A DNA stretch of 64,000 bases from Psychrobacter glacincola (GCA_001411745.2 LIQB01000007.1:122827-186826); one strand, 5' to 3'. Numbered from the stretch's first letter, positions 39,514 to 49,402 are shown. The notes: generated by a model from the letters alone, not told the origin. A program made the numbers and translations.

Positions 39514-41142
39514 TTATTTTGATTGCGTTTGTAATGCTTGGCGAATATGGGTGTCAAACGCGCTAACATAGTCAAAATACTGATGATGAGCATCGTTGCT
39601 AAGTATGAATTGTTGGGCTTGTTGGCACATCGCGCTCAAGTCATCTATCAGCTCTTGATAGCTTAGGTTTTCTTCTCCTGCGCGCTCAATCAGTTTTATC
39701 TCATGCAATAAGGTTTGCTGCTGTGCGTTATTTACGCGAGCATAACTTAGATTGACCATCGCCTGACATAGCGCTTTTAAGACCATCAAATCAGCTGCTG
39801 CATACCGACGTATCTCGCCAAGCGAGGTATTGATAAAATCAGATATTTTGGGAGTATGAGTAACTATGGCTAATATAGCCAAGCGTCGCTGTTTAACTTC
39901 GGCTTTCAATGAATCATCGTTTTGTGCTGGTGTATAAAAATGATAGGGGCTGGGTGGCTGGCGACGCATCATAATACTTAAGCAACTGGTCAGTGATTGT
40001 ACGCAGTTGACTGCTGTTTTTGGATCATTGATACCTGGAGACAATGCTCGTACGGCGATTTCAGTCATTTGTCCCAAGCTATAAGCAATATCGTTAGAAT
40101 GAGCCAGTCGTTGTTCGATACGTATACAGCCGGCAAAGCGTTGCCAAAAAAGTCCGTCAGGGGCACGCGGTACAACAGCTAAAGATGGCGTTGCTGTTTT
40201 TTGTCGATTGTTTGGATGACCTGCTGGACGCTGGTAAAAGTAACCGATGACATTTTTGTCAGTGACATAATCACCAAGATTAATACGCATTTGCACCACG
40301 CCACCATAGTCTTGTGTCAGTGTAATCAGTGACTCAAGGTAAAATTGTTGAACATAACCTGAGCTTGGTGGATAGATGGGCACCGCTGACCAATGATGAA
40401 ACTGTTCAATGTCATGATGTTCTATATCGCGTTGATGCTGGATATCGCAATGATCACGATACCAATAGTGAATATTATTAATCGCATCATTGCTGGCGTT
40501 TTGAATCACATGTGAGGCTTGAATGGCATGTACCATATGTTGTACGAAGTACACCAGCAACAGCGCACATATAATTGCCATGATAATCGCAAAAGTCACT
40601 GCGAGCTGTGGCACACCAAAAGCCACGTCATATTTATGGATGGATTTTAACACCAATAAACTATAACTAAAGGTGCCAATGAACGCCCCCAATACAAATT
40701 GATTGGGTGTATCGGTCAAAAAATTGCGCAACAGCCGTGGGCCAAATTGCGAAGAGGCCATCGACAGCACGGCGATTGTAATGGAAAAGGTCGTGCCTGC
40801 TACGCCTAATACTGCACCTGCGATGGCAGTCATGATAGCGCGCGCCGCATCGTCGTCACCGGTAAAAGCAAAGGTAATCTCTCTGACGGTTTCGCGGTCA
40901 AAGTGTTGATCGATAGTGACCAATAAAGGCGCAAGCAATATTCCAACGATGACGCAAGCCGTTGGGATAAACCAATAAGAGCCGATAAGCTGCTGCCATA
41001 GGTTTCTTAGTCGATCAGGCATATCGGTCAGTGTCTGTAGCGACCATAACTGGGCAAACTGCTTTAGTCTATGCGTTATTGTCAGCAATGCAGAGTTAAA
41101 CCAGCCACTTTCAGGGTGTCTATTCAATATTATATGCTCCAC
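39514..41142 (-). CDS. DUF2254 membrane protein
   Basis: A 542-residue membrane protein of the DUF2254 family, function unknown. Hydrophobic segments lie at about residues 55-75, 105-130, 150-170 and 185-210; the block GTTFSITIAVLSMASSQFGP followed by RLLRNFLTDTPNQFVLGAFI is the family signature. The C-terminal half is soluble and includes RALSPGINDPKTAVNCV. It starts with GTG 41142, 6 bp after AGG; no ATG is near. Probably co-transcribed with the downstream antiporter. Confidence 0.85.
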   Translation of the reverse strand: MEHIILNRHPESGWFNSALLTITHRLKQFAQLWSLQTLTDMPDRLRNLWQQLIGSYWFIPTACVIVGILLAPLLVTIDQHFDRETVREITFAFTGDDDAARAIMTAIAGAVLGVAGTTFSITIAVLSMASSQFGPRLLRNFLTDTPNQFVLGAFIGTFSYSLLVLKSIHKYDVAFGVPQLAVTFAIIMAIICALLLVYFVQHMVHAIQASHVIQNASNDAINNIHYWYRDHCDIQHQRDIEHHDIEQFHHWSAVPIYPPSSGYVQQFYLESLITLTQDYGGVVQMRINLGDYVTDKNVIGYFYQRPAGHPNNRQKTATPSLAVVPRAPDGLFWQRFAGCIRIEQRLAHSNDIAYSLGQMTEIAVRALSPGINDPKTAVNCVQSLTSCLSIMMRRQPPSPYHFYTPAQNDDSLKAEVKQRRLAILAIVTHTPKISDFINTSLGEIRRYAAADLMVLKALCQAMVNLSYARVNNAQQQTLLHEIKLIERAGEENLSYQELIDDLSAMCQQAQQFILSNDAHHQYFDYVSAFDTHIRQALQTQSK

Positions 41143-41257
41143 AAATGACCTAAAAAGCGACCCATTTTTTATTACTAAGCTACGATTTTGTTTGGCTAAT
41201 AAAAACTCTTAAAAGTAAATTACCTTACCATATAAGCCACAAAGATTAAAAATTTAG

Positions 41258-41293
41258 TAAAAAAATAAGCCCCTATCATAGGAGCTTATTTTT
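41258..41293 (-). terminator. Terminator of the M66 protease gene
   Basis: Read on the minus strand, AAAATAAGCTCCTA pairs with TAGGGGCTTATTTT (one G-U pair) around TGA, followed by TTT. It lies 20 bp beyond the stop of the protease gene. Confidence 0.85.
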
Positions 41294-41312
41294 AGCATGA
41301 TGAATTCTTTTG

Positions 41313-44300
41313 TTAATTGACTAGATTGTCAATCCAATTGCTTATCGCAGCGCTTAATTTTGCTAGCACTGATGGCTCTTCTTTACTGTCCATACTTAAT
41401 GAACGCGTTTGCATATCATCCGTCGATACTGCTTGTTTTTGCAGACTATCTACGATTAATGGTAGGTTGTTACCAGCGGTTGCTAAGATAAAGCTTGGGT
41501 TTTTGGTTAACGTTGTCCATTTCTGATTCCAGCCACCACTACAATTGTAAGTAATTAAGCTTCCGCGATTATCTACTAAATTACCAGTACGCAAATCAAA
41601 GCATTTGCCACCTTGTTTGATTTGGTCAGTACCGTTCATCTCCCAAACTTGCGCTGGCGAGTCCAAGCTACAAGCACCCAAAACCACCCAAGAACCTTGT
41701 TCTGTTAAGCACTGATCTAATACCATTTTGCTGTGAATTTTACCTTTAAGATCGTAAATCCACTGTTCAGAGTCATCACCAGTACAGCCACTTGGGCCGC
41801 TAATAAAGCTATTTAACTTACCATCTTCTAGAGTTTCAACTTTAAGGCAGTTGTTGCCATTACGGATAGTAGTCACATTATCTAAAGGTTTATCATCTTG
41901 TAGCTCTAAATCTACAACAAACTTTTGAAATTCGGTAAGTGCTTCAGGCTCTTTTTTGATTAAATCCGTACGATAGACATTGACCCAACGGTTTAGACGA
42001 TTTAGAGTTTCTTGCTGCTTCTCATAACGCTCTAATGTTTGGAGTGCTAAAGGGCTAAGCTCATCACGATACTCTTTGTAAGAATCATATAACAACTGAC
42101 CGTTGGCGTCTAAACTAATAGTCGAATTTTCTGCTTGAGCAAGAAGTTTCTGCTCTAAGATTGGCAATTCTACCTTTCTTAGTGCCGTATAGCCCTGTTC
42201 TTTACCAAAGGTAACCGCGGGTTTAATCGCATCACTATATTGACGAATATCAATGGTTGAAAGCTGTACTTGTGCCTCATTGACCTTTTTACAGTATAAA
42301 TCTACTTTTTTCGGGTTGTCTGCAATCGCTAAATTAACATGGAACTTATTGGCGTTACTGGTCATCCGATTAGGAGCCAACGCAATATCATTAATCGTGT
42401 TATTACTATAAGTAACGCTTAACCAGCAGCTTGCTGATTCAAGCGAGTTATGCGGTGTCGGTAACTCAAAAACGTTGCCCCAGTTACCACGTGCTTCTGG
42501 ATAAATAATACCCTTTTGCGCGACAGGGTCATAACCGCCTAAAATGGTAAAGACTGGCACGCCTTGTAAGCGTGGTTTTAAGTAATTACCGTCGGTACTG
42601 TTGTACCAAACGTTTTTAGAACCTTGCCATACCTTAGGCTGGATGACTTCCATCTTTCTGAGATCGGCATTCCATTTCTTATAGCCAGTTGGTGAATCAG
42701 CGTCAAATACTGCTTTATCAAATGCTGGCTGGATCTTAATTTTTGTACTATAACCCGTATAGTGAGTATAGTTTGAATAAGCGCCACTCTGTGATCCACC
42801 AGACATCGCATCGCGACCATAGCCATAGGTGGCTAAGAAAAGAGGTTTACCAGTGAGGCCATCACCCTCGACCTGTCGTGGCCAGTCTAAGTTGCTGCGC
42901 ATTTTGTTTCTGACGCCATTATAGCCCCAGCCACTATTGGCATGATGCTCGGCCCAAAAGAAATCGCCGTTCTGTTCACCAGGATAATGACCCAAGCCAT
43001 AATGATGACCGATTTCGTGGCTGAACTCATTACCTTGAGAGTCGATTAGGGTCAACATACCATTACCGCCGCTTAAGCCGTGGTTATATTCACCATTCTT
43101 ATATTTACCGCGAGCGTGATGCGCATTGACGTTCTGGGTCAATTGCGGTTGCTCTTGACTTTGCATTGAAGCACTGGTGACGCCCCAATTGGCTAAATTA
43201 ATGCCAACACCAAAGGTTGATTTCGCGGTGTTTTCGCGCATATCACCAGCATAAACGCCAGCATCATTTGAGTCACTGACTGAATCATAAATAGTGCCAT
43301 TGGCGACCATTACTCGTTCGAGCTTCATGTCATCATAGCTAGCAACGGTCATTTGTGCTGCTGGAATGGTTTGGAAGTAGTCTGAACCCGCTCTTTCTGG
43401 ATCGCGTAGCATATAATGACCCCAAGATTGAGGTGCATCCGTTAACATGCCTAGACGGATATTGGTCAATACCAACTCACCAGGGGCGGCAAAATCTATG
43501 TTATCTTCTGACAGTTCACCGCTACGATTTTGGTCATCCACAATGCGAATTTTGAGACCACCTTGTACCTCATCCCAGTTGAGTTTGGTTGACCAAGCAC
43601 GCTTACTGTAAGCAACGCGTGCGCGCTGATCAGTGTTAGTCTGATCCGTGTCTGGGATTTGAGTCGGATCGGCTAAATTGATAGTTCGTAATAAAACCCC
43701 GTCTTTGTAAATTTCAGCCGCTAATTTATTAATGTCACCCATTTCAAGCGTAGGCGTCACCAATAATAATGCCTCTTTTTCTGCCGTCAGACGCGGCATA
43801 TTTTTATCTTCGTTGCCTTGTGGATCAACGGTATGATTCTGCCCAAACTGTATCATCGCTTGAAAATCGCCAACCAAGTCTGGACGAATAGTACGAATTT
43901 CTCCCGCTCTACCATCGTGATCAAAAAACCCTAATAAATAAAAATCAGCGATGTCCTTTTTGGGTTCTGGATATTTGATAGGCGTAGCTGGCCCAATTGG
44001 CGTAGCAGGAATACTCGTTACTGGTGGTTTAACAGGCGTACTTGGCTCAATTGGCGTAGCAGGAATACTCGTTACTGGTGGTTTAACAGGCGTACTTGGC
44101 TCAAGTGGCGTAGCAGGAATACTCGTTACTGGTGGTTTAATAGGCGTGCTTGGCCCAATTGGCGTAGCAGGAATACTCGTTACTGGTGGTTTAACAGGCG
44201 TACTTGGCCCAATTGGCGTAGCAGGAATACTCGTTACTGGCGGCTTAATAGGCGTGCTTGGCCCAATTGGCGTAGCAGGAATACTTGTTGCTGGTGGCTT

Positions 44301-44546
44301 AACAGGCGTACTTGGCACAAGTGGCGTTGCAGGAATACTCGTTACTGGTGGTTTAATAGGCGTAGTTACCGGTGGCTTAACAGGCGTAGTGACGGGTGGT
44401 TTAACAGGCGGCGTTTCTACTGGTAGATTAACGGTTGGTGGTACAAGTGATGACGTGCTGCCATCACCTTCACCACAAGCAGAAAGCATAATGGATACGA
44501 CACAAATGCTTAGCGCTTTTACTGGAAATGCTATTGTGTTTTTCAA
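41313..44546 (-). CDS. M66-type zinc metalloprotease lipoprotein with ricin-like domain
   Basis: A 1077-residue surface or secreted protein. Residues 1-24 are a lipoprotein signal with lipobox LSAC (Cys24). Residues about 30-200 are a Pro/Thr-rich stalk of 18-residue repeats (TPVKPPVTSIPATPIGPS type). The catalytic domain carries HEIGHHYGLGH (His510, Glu511, His514, His520), the motif of the StcE/TagA M66 family, whose members cleave mucin-type glycoproteins. The C-terminus, about 910-1050, has three QxW-like elements (SEQWIYD, AQVWEM, NQKWTTL) of a ricin-type beta-trefoil. It starts with TTG 44546, 7 bp after AGGA. Substrate is unknown. Confidence 0.88.
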   Translation of the reverse strand: MKNTIAFPVKALSICVVSIMLSACGEGDGSTSSLVPPTVNLPVETPPVKPPVTTPVKPPVTTPIKPPVTSIPATPLVPSTPVKPPATSIPATPIGPSTPIKPPVTSIPATPIGPSTPVKPPVTSIPATPIGPSTPIKPPVTSIPATPLEPSTPVKPPVTSIPATPIEPSTPVKPPVTSIPATPIGPATPIKYPEPKKDIADFYLLGFFDHDGRAGEIRTIRPDLVGDFQAMIQFGQNHTVDPQGNEDKNMPRLTAEKEALLLVTPTLEMGDINKLAAEIYKDGVLLRTINLADPTQIPDTDQTNTDQRARVAYSKRAWSTKLNWDEVQGGLKIRIVDDQNRSGELSEDNIDFAAPGELVLTNIRLGMLTDAPQSWGHYMLRDPERAGSDYFQTIPAAQMTVASYDDMKLERVMVANGTIYDSVSDSNDAGVYAGDMRENTAKSTFGVGINLANWGVTSASMQSQEQPQLTQNVNAHHARGKYKNGEYNHGLSGGNGMLTLIDSQGNEFSHEIGHHYGLGHYPGEQNGDFFWAEHHANSGWGYNGVRNKMRSNLDWPRQVEGDGLTGKPLFLATYGYGRDAMSGGSQSGAYSNYTHYTGYSTKIKIQPAFDKAVFDADSPTGYKKWNADLRKMEVIQPKVWQGSKNVWYNSTDGNYLKPRLQGVPVFTILGGYDPVAQKGIIYPEARGNWGNVFELPTPHNSLESASCWLSVTYSNNTINDIALAPNRMTSNANKFHVNLAIADNPKKVDLYCKKVNEAQVQLSTIDIRQYSDAIKPAVTFGKEQGYTALRKVELPILEQKLLAQAENSTISLDANGQLLYDSYKEYRDELSPLALQTLERYEKQQETLNRLNRWVNVYRTDLIKKEPEALTEFQKFVVDLELQDDKPLDNVTTIRNGNNCLKVETLEDGKLNSFISGPSGCTGDDSEQWIYDLKGKIHSKMVLDQCLTEQGSWVVLGACSLDSPAQVWEMNGTDQIKQGGKCFDLRTGNLVDNRGSLITYNCSGGWNQKWTTLTKNPSFILATAGNNLPLIVDSLQKQAVSTDDMQTRSLSMDSKEEPSVLAKLSAAISNWIDNLVN
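43999..44366 (-). repeat. 54-bp tandem repeats in the protease stalk
   Basis: Six full 54-bp units (starting 43999, 44053, 44107, 44161, 44215, 44269) and one partial unit from 44323 follow in phase, each encoding one 18-residue Pro-rich unit on the minus strand. Units are nearly identical, differing mainly in GPS/EPS and V/I positions. An 18-bp remnant of a unit precedes the array at about 43981. Such arrays often change copy number by slippage. Confidence 0.92.
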
Positions 44547-44699
44547 TTTATTGTCCTAATAATAGTTTAAGGCAATATAACAGCTGTGTTAGCATCTCGT
44601 ACGACTTTTGTTCGATTTATAATAATAAGTTATATTAAAACCTCTAGTTAAAACTAATTTTTATTATTCAATATGCCTCATTCGTTACTAACGCTTTTC

Positions 44700-46250
44700 T
44701 TAATTCGTCTTTGGGTTATCTGATTCAGTAATGATATCGTCTTTATAATTAAAGAGATTACCATTGGTTTTAATTTGAGAGTCATTCAAATCTTTAGGAA
44801 TAAGAATCTCATTGTCCCGCTCATCGCATTCAATATCACTGTCTTTATCATAAGCTATTGGGTCAAAGTGTGGGGTGTCTTTGATCGGCTCATTCTTGTC
44901 TAATGCTGCAGTGGTCGCCGAGGTTTTTCTAAATAAATTTGATTGACCGCCTTTGATGCCTTTTCCATTAGAATCAGCTTTTTTACGTGGCTCACTATTG
45001 GCAAAAATAGCATTTAACGGTAGATCTAACTGTTGCTTGGCATAAGCTTCCGTATTTTCAAAACGATTGACTAGCAAGCTAAGCCAAGGTTTTTGATCCT
45101 CTGGCCCCATCTCATCTAGCTCATCTTTGATAGGTAAGGGGTAAGGTAGCGTACGATAAAAATCCCATAACGTCATTTTGCTCAAATCTCTCTTAAGCAC
45201 ATAATCATTATCTTCAGTCATGGTGATTAAATTGCTGTCTTGCAGATAATTAATATAGGTATACCATTTTGGTAGCTCTTTGCGTCCTAGCACATTACGT
45301 AGCGCTTGTTCGCTTACCGCTTCACCTTTTAAATGATGGGTATAAACTAAATTTAACATGTCCAGCAAACTTAGCAGAGGGTGGCGTGGATAGACCTCTT
45401 CAGTCTCAAAAATCGTCAAGGTATAGCTAATCTCAACACCTAATAGAATTAAATTCCACGACAAATATATCCATAATAAGAAGATGGGCAGTGCCGCAAA
45501 AGCCCCGTAAATCGCTTCATAACTGGTGAAATTTGCCATTACTGTACCAAACAGGTGCTTCATCAGCTCGAATACGATAGCGACGAAGAGACCAGCAATG
45601 GCTGCATTTTTCGCGGGTACGCGTGCTTTTGGAATGAACCAGTACATACCAATAAAGCCTGCGACAGTGATACCAATGGATACAGCTTGTACCCAAAAAG
45701 ACCAGTCAATGCCATAACCAGCAATTTGTCGGTTTAAAAAACTCAAACTTTGTACCGCGCTTGAAGCAAGAAATGCCGTACCCAGTACTAACGGTCCTAA
45801 CGTGACGATGGTCCAATAGCGCAGCATACTTTTCATACCGCCAGAGCGATTTTCTACCCGCCAGATTTGGTTAAATGCGCGCTCGATGGTTGTTAACGTC
45901 ATAATGGTCGTAAAAAATAACACCATTGCCCCAATGATGGTTAGATTTGAGGATTTTTCAGCGAAGCTATTGATATACTCACTGACCTGCATGCTTGATT
46001 GTGGTAGCAAGTTACTATAAATCACTTCATATATCTGTGCTCTAACGGACGCAAGTGCGGGTACAGAAGATAGGATCATCAATAGGACGGTTAGGACGGG
46101 TACAATTGACAACATAGTCGTGTAGGTCAGCGATGCCGCTTTTTGCTGGCAATTGTCTTCAAAAAAGTGCCGAGTCAAGAATCGTAAGAATTGAAACCAG
46201 CGTTGATGTAAAAACGGGATTTTTTTTGATAAATTTTCCATATCGACCAT
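44700..46250 (-). CDS. YihY/virulence factor BrkB family membrane protein
   Basis: A 516-residue inner-membrane protein of the YihY family (formerly misnamed RNase BN). About six hydrophobic segments in residues 40-290 include the early signature DNCQQKAASLTYTTMLSIVPVL and later GAFAALPIFLLWIYLSWNLILLG. A winged-helix-like soluble region follows (residues 300-400), then a hydrophilic, acidic tail of about 110 residues that is longer than in E. coli (290 residues in all). Start MVDMENLSKK; the second ATG at 46241 is also possible. Function is not established. Confidence 0.85.
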   Translation of the reverse strand: MVDMENLSKKIPFLHQRWFQFLRFLTRHFFEDNCQQKAASLTYTTMLSIVPVLTVLLMILSSVPALASVRAQIYEVIYSNLLPQSSMQVSEYINSFAEKSSNLTIIGAMVLFFTTIMTLTTIERAFNQIWRVENRSGGMKSMLRYWTIVTLGPLVLGTAFLASSAVQSLSFLNRQIAGYGIDWSFWVQAVSIGITVAGFIGMYWFIPKARVPAKNAAIAGLFVAIVFELMKHLFGTVMANFTSYEAIYGAFAALPIFLLWIYLSWNLILLGVEISYTLTIFETEEVYPRHPLLSLLDMLNLVYTHHLKGEAVSEQALRNVLGRKELPKWYTYINYLQDSNLITMTEDNDYVLKRDLSKMTLWDFYRTLPYPLPIKDELDEMGPEDQKPWLSLLVNRFENTEAYAKQQLDLPLNAIFANSEPRKKADSNGKGIKGGQSNLFRKTSATTAALDKNEPIKDTPHFDPIAYDKDSDIECDERDNEILIPKDLNDSQIKTNGNLFNYKDDIITESDNPKTN

Positions 46251-46554
46251 TTAGCAGGTGTTTGAGTGACAGTAGTGTAACAAAGATATGCTGTTATCAT
46301 CTGCGGTTTAATTGTGTCAAAATGCACAGCATCAAACTATCTAACAGGTTATTAGCGACAAGATGTACCAAGGCTGTTTGCATGTCAGTGAATGACTGGG
46401 GCATAATATATACCTGCATTTAGGCTATCTGTCACAGGTTGCGTATAGCTATGTAATAAGCAAAGCTTTATGCTTAAGATGTGGCTATATAGAAGCTGTT
46501 GTAGATGATTAGAATCAACAATAACATTAATGGTTTTATGAGGAAGTATTGCTA
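46251..46554. other. Divergent gap upstream of wrbA
   Basis: No gene is seen in these 304 bp between the YihY gene (minus) and wrbA (plus). AGGAAG at 46541-46546 is the wrbA ribosome-binding site. Promoter elements are not clear. Confidence 0.4.
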
Positions 46555-47172
46555 ATGAGTCAGACCGCCCCTTATGTTTTGGTGCTCTATTATTCAAATT
46601 ACGGTACGACTAAGACATTGGCCTATGCTATCGCTCAAGGTATTGAGGATGCTGGTATGACAGCCCGTATCCGTACTGTACCAACGGTTGCACCAGAGAC
46701 CACGTCGAGCAAGCCTGCGATACCTGATGAAGGTGACTTATATTGCACTATGGACGATTTAAGAGACTGTATGGGTTTGGCGCTTGGTAGCCCGACGCAC
46801 TTCGGTAATATGGCTGCCCCCATGAAATATTTTTGGGACAATACGGTCACTATTTGGCTGGCAGGTAATTTACAGAACAAACCTGCTGCTGTATTTACTG
46901 CGACCGGCTCGATGCACGGCGGTCAAGAGACGACATTGCTGACCATGATGTTGCCGTTGATGCATCACGGCATGATCCTTGTTGGTGTGCCTTATGCTGA
47001 GCCTGCGCTTAATCGTACTCATCGTGGTGGCTCGCCTTATGGTGCCAGCCATGTGAGTGGGGCGTTGCATGACCAACCCGTCTCAGCTGATGAGCGCGAG
47101 TTGGCTATCGCCCAAGGTCGTCGCTTGGCGATTAGTGCTACTGCATTGGCGCAAGCTAACTGGACACGCTAA
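46555..47172 (+). CDS. wrbA: WrbA-type NAD(P)H:quinone oxidoreductase
   Basis: A flavodoxin-fold enzyme that reduces quinones by two electrons, protecting from oxidative stress. The 205-residue product has the FMN-binding start LVLYYSNYGTTKTLA (residues 8-22), GSPTHFGNMAAPMKYFWD and FTATGSMHGGQETTLL, all WrbA hallmarks. ATG 46555 lies 8 bp after AGGAAG. It is followed by a DUF2069 gene after 62 bp, a pairing also known in Pseudomonas. Confidence 0.93.
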   Translation: MSQTAPYVLVLYYSNYGTTKTLAYAIAQGIEDAGMTARIRTVPTVAPETTSSKPAIPDEGDLYCTMDDLRDCMGLALGSPTHFGNMAAPMKYFWDNTVTIWLAGNLQNKPAAVFTATGSMHGGQETTLLTMMLPLMHHGMILVGVPYAEPALNRTHRGGSPYGASHVSGALHDQPVSADERELAIAQGRRLAISATALAQANWTR

Positions 47173-47234
47173 GCGGATTTTTATAGCATGCAACGTCTTA
47201 TATAACGCTATTAATTAGGAAGTAAATATATCTA

Positions 47235-47711
47235 ATGGTCACAAACCGCTCCGATAGTGAGATAAGCGCACCAGCCAAAAAATCTGCCAAAGCTGCTAAG
47301 CTTAAAAAGCCAATTACGCCCATTCGTCAGCGCTTGATGGTGACTTGGCTGATTTGGTTGGTTTATAGACTGCTTGGGCTACCTATTTTTATCAATGTTT
47401 TTAATCCCAGTAGTCCTGATGTCATTGGCGGTATCGCTTGGCAAGCATTATGGCTAGTGCCAGCATTTATTTTGACGCCCGCGATACTACGGGGTCGTTC
47501 GCCGTATGTGCTATTGATAGGCAGTATGCTTACCTTGGTTTATTTGGGGGCGAGTGGTGTGGTGCTGTTTACCCGCGTTTACGGCAGCAGTTGGGCAGAG
47601 ATAGTGGTTTATCTGCTTGATTTTGTTTTATTACTGGCCATCAATATTTGGTTATTTATTCTACTAAAGCGTCTTCCTTCAATGAACAACGTCGTTAAGC
47701 AGCCGCGTTAA
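47235..47711 (+). CDS. DUF2069 family membrane protein
   Basis: A 158-residue inner-membrane protein with a basic N-terminus (residues 1-40, many Lys and Ala) and four hydrophobic segments (LMVTWLIWLVYRLLGLPIF, IAWQALWLVPAFILTPAIL, YVLLIGSMLTLVYLGASGVV, IVVYLLDFVLLLAINIWLFI). The pattern and its place after wrbA fit DUF2069. Function unknown. AGGAAG is 12 bp from the ATG, a little far. Confidence 0.8.
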   Translation: MVTNRSDSEISAPAKKSAKAAKLKKPITPIRQRLMVTWLIWLVYRLLGLPIFINVFNPSSPDVIGGIAWQALWLVPAFILTPAILRGRSPYVLLIGSMLTLVYLGASGVVLFTRVYGSSWAEIVVYLLDFVLLLAINIWLFILLKRLPSMNNVVKQPR

Positions 47712-47733
47712 TTGATTTAGCGAAGTTTAAGAC

Positions 47734-47771
47734 AAAAAAAGCGGCGCTCTATTTAGAGCGCCGCTTTTTTA
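47734..47771. terminator. Strong bidirectional terminator
   Basis: AAGCGGCGCTCT and AGAGCGCCGCTT form a perfect 12-bp, G+C-rich stem around ATTT, with A-run and T-run on either side. It serves wrbA-DUF2069 and the convergent DUF3108 gene. Confidence 0.95.
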
Positions 47772-47799
47772 TGCTATTTCTGCTTATTTAATAAAAAGC

Positions 47800-48570
47800 T
47801 TAATTTACTTTGGTTAATTCTAAATCCATCTTTTTGCCATCATTAATTTGGCTAACTTTTACTGGTAGGTAATCTAAGCTTGGTGCGAGCCAAAAACTGG
47901 TAGAACGACTATTGTCATCGTGGATACGGTCGACACGTACAGTATCAAATGTGCCAGCTGGAACGGTAATCTTGGTGTTACCAGATTTTTTGAAAGGGGT
48001 TTTCTCTATTTTGTCTTTTTTCGCCATGTAATAGTTGCCAGAGAATTTACCGTTCAATAAATCTTGGCGAATTTGCACTTCCAAACTTAAATCATCAAAA
48101 GCTTGTTGTGCCATGTTCATGGTCGTCGATTTGCCTTTATAGTTACTCACCACCTTTTTACTGCTTGGATTAAAGTCTAATTTGTGCGTACGACCAACGC
48201 CTAATAGCTTATAAGTGGTGCTGGCTTGAGTCGGAATGACATTATTACCGTTGATGGTAAAAGTGCTGTTTTGCGAAGCGCTTGCGACACCTGCCACCCG
48301 AGCATTGACATTATATTTCCAAGTATTACCTGATTTGTTAAGCGTGCGAGTAGCCGTGCCTTTATATTTGTCTTCAACCGTAAAGCTGTAGTTAGCGCTT
48401 GAAGGTTCGATATTCTTTGCGCTGGCAAGGGTAGGTGCAGTCATACTTATCGCTCCAATCGTAGCAATACTGGCCCCAGTGGTTAGGGCGGTTAAAAACT
48501 TAGACTTGCTGCGTTTGGTATTATTAGTATCGGTTGTTAATGACTTTTGATCGTTTGATAAAAAACTCAT
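47800..48570 (-). CDS. DUF3108 periplasmic protein
   Basis: A 256-residue exported protein of the DUF3108 family, with unknown role. A long basic N-region precedes a hydrophobic signal segment (LTTGASIATIGAISMTAPTLASA, about residues 28-50, with an AxA cleavage site). The mature part is beta-rich with YSFTVEDKYKGTATRTL, GRTHKLDFNPSSKKVVSNY and the C-terminal FWLAPSLDYLPVKV typical of the family. ATG 48570 is 6 bp after AAGGA; the ATG at 48576 directly abuts that site and is unlikely. Confidence 0.82.
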   Translation of the reverse strand: MSFLSNDQKSLTTDTNNTKRSKSKFLTALTTGASIATIGAISMTAPTLASAKNIEPSSANYSFTVEDKYKGTATRTLNKSGNTWKYNVNARVAGVASASQNSTFTINGNNVIPTQASTTYKLLGVGRTHKLDFNPSSKKVVSNYKGKSTTMNMAQQAFDDLSLEVQIRQDLLNGKFSGNYYMAKKDKIEKTPFKKSGNTKITVPAGTFDTVRVDRIHDDNSRSTSFWLAPSLDYLPVKVSQINDGKKMDLELTKVN

Positions 48571-48954
48571 GGACATTCCTTAATTGCTATTTATGGCATT
48601 GCTTATAACTATTGTTGTTTTCTCAAGGACTATAATGGTCATGTCCTGCTATCTTTTCAAGAGTGCCAGCTGTCCCTGTGGTGTTGCTAGTGTAGTCAAG
48701 GTTGCTGGCATCGAGCGCGATATCATCAGGCGTCACTTACTGTAACTTGAGTAAGCAGGAGTAAGTTAATCGGTCAGTTGTAAATGATATGCGGTAACTT
48801 ATCAGTGTTGAAATTTAGCACTCATATGGCTGCTTTTAACATCGTGCTAAGGCCTTTAATACGGTGCAATCCAATCAAATGACTGTTCATAAACGTCATT
48901 ACCAACTAAATAATCCATGATATGCAAAATTCTTGTAAATTTTTGGGCTTTACA

Positions 48955-48984
48955 CTTGAAGCTAACTCACTTTGCCCCCACTTT
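48955..48984 (+). promoter_or_regulatory. Sigma-32-like promoter of groESL
   Basis: CTTGAA at 48955-48960 is followed after 14 bp by CCCCCACTTT (48975-48984), close to the heat-shock consensus CTTGAAA and CCCCATNT. It lies about 130 bp ahead of groES in an otherwise gene-free 541-bp gap. No CIRCE operator was seen, consistent with RpoH control. Confidence 0.72.
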
Positions 48985-49111
48985 TTGATACAAGCTCAAA
49001 GCTTATCTTTAGAATGCTGTTTTAGGCAGTAACGCCTATAGATATTGGTATTGAGACCATTAATTTAAATAAACCCTTACTGCAAATAACCAAATTATTG
49101 GAGACATATTG

Positions 49112-49402
49112 ATGAATATTCGTCCTTTACATGATCGCATCGTTGTCCGCCGCATAGAAGAAGAAACAAAAACGGCTGGTGGTATCTTGCTTCCTGGTTC
49201 TGCTCAAGAAAAACCGTCACAAGGTGAAGTGCTAGCAACTGGTAACGGTCAGATTCGTGACAACGGCGAAACTCGCGCGTTAGATGTAAAAACTGGCGAC
49301 AAAGTCTTGTTCGGTCAATATGCTGGTCAAACCGTGAAAGTTGACGGCGAAGAACTATTGATTATGAAAGAATCTGATGTATTGGGTGTGTTAGAAGGCT
49401 AG
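49112..49402 (+). CDS. groS: Co-chaperonin GroES
   Basis: GroES caps the GroEL ring during ATP-driven folding. The 96-residue product [20 protein letters not shown]... has the mobile loop [20 protein letters not shown] (residues 21-40). ATG 49112 is 8 bp after GGAG; a TTG codon one triplet earlier is ignored. groL follows after 105 bp. Confidence 0.98.
   Translation: MNIRPLHDRIVVRRIEEETKTAGGILLPGSAQEKPSQGEVLATGNGQIRDNGETRALDVKTGDKVLFGQYAGQTVKVDGEELLIMKESDVLGVLEG

Noticed and set aside
43951..44559. Plus-strand 202-codon frame over the protease repeats
   Set aside because: It is the complement of the Pro-rich repeats; the opposite strand has a lipoprotein signal, a ribosome site and known domains.
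48571..49111. CIRCE operator for groESL
   Set aside because: No paired 9-bp CIRCE arms found; the sigma-32-like promoter explains heat control.
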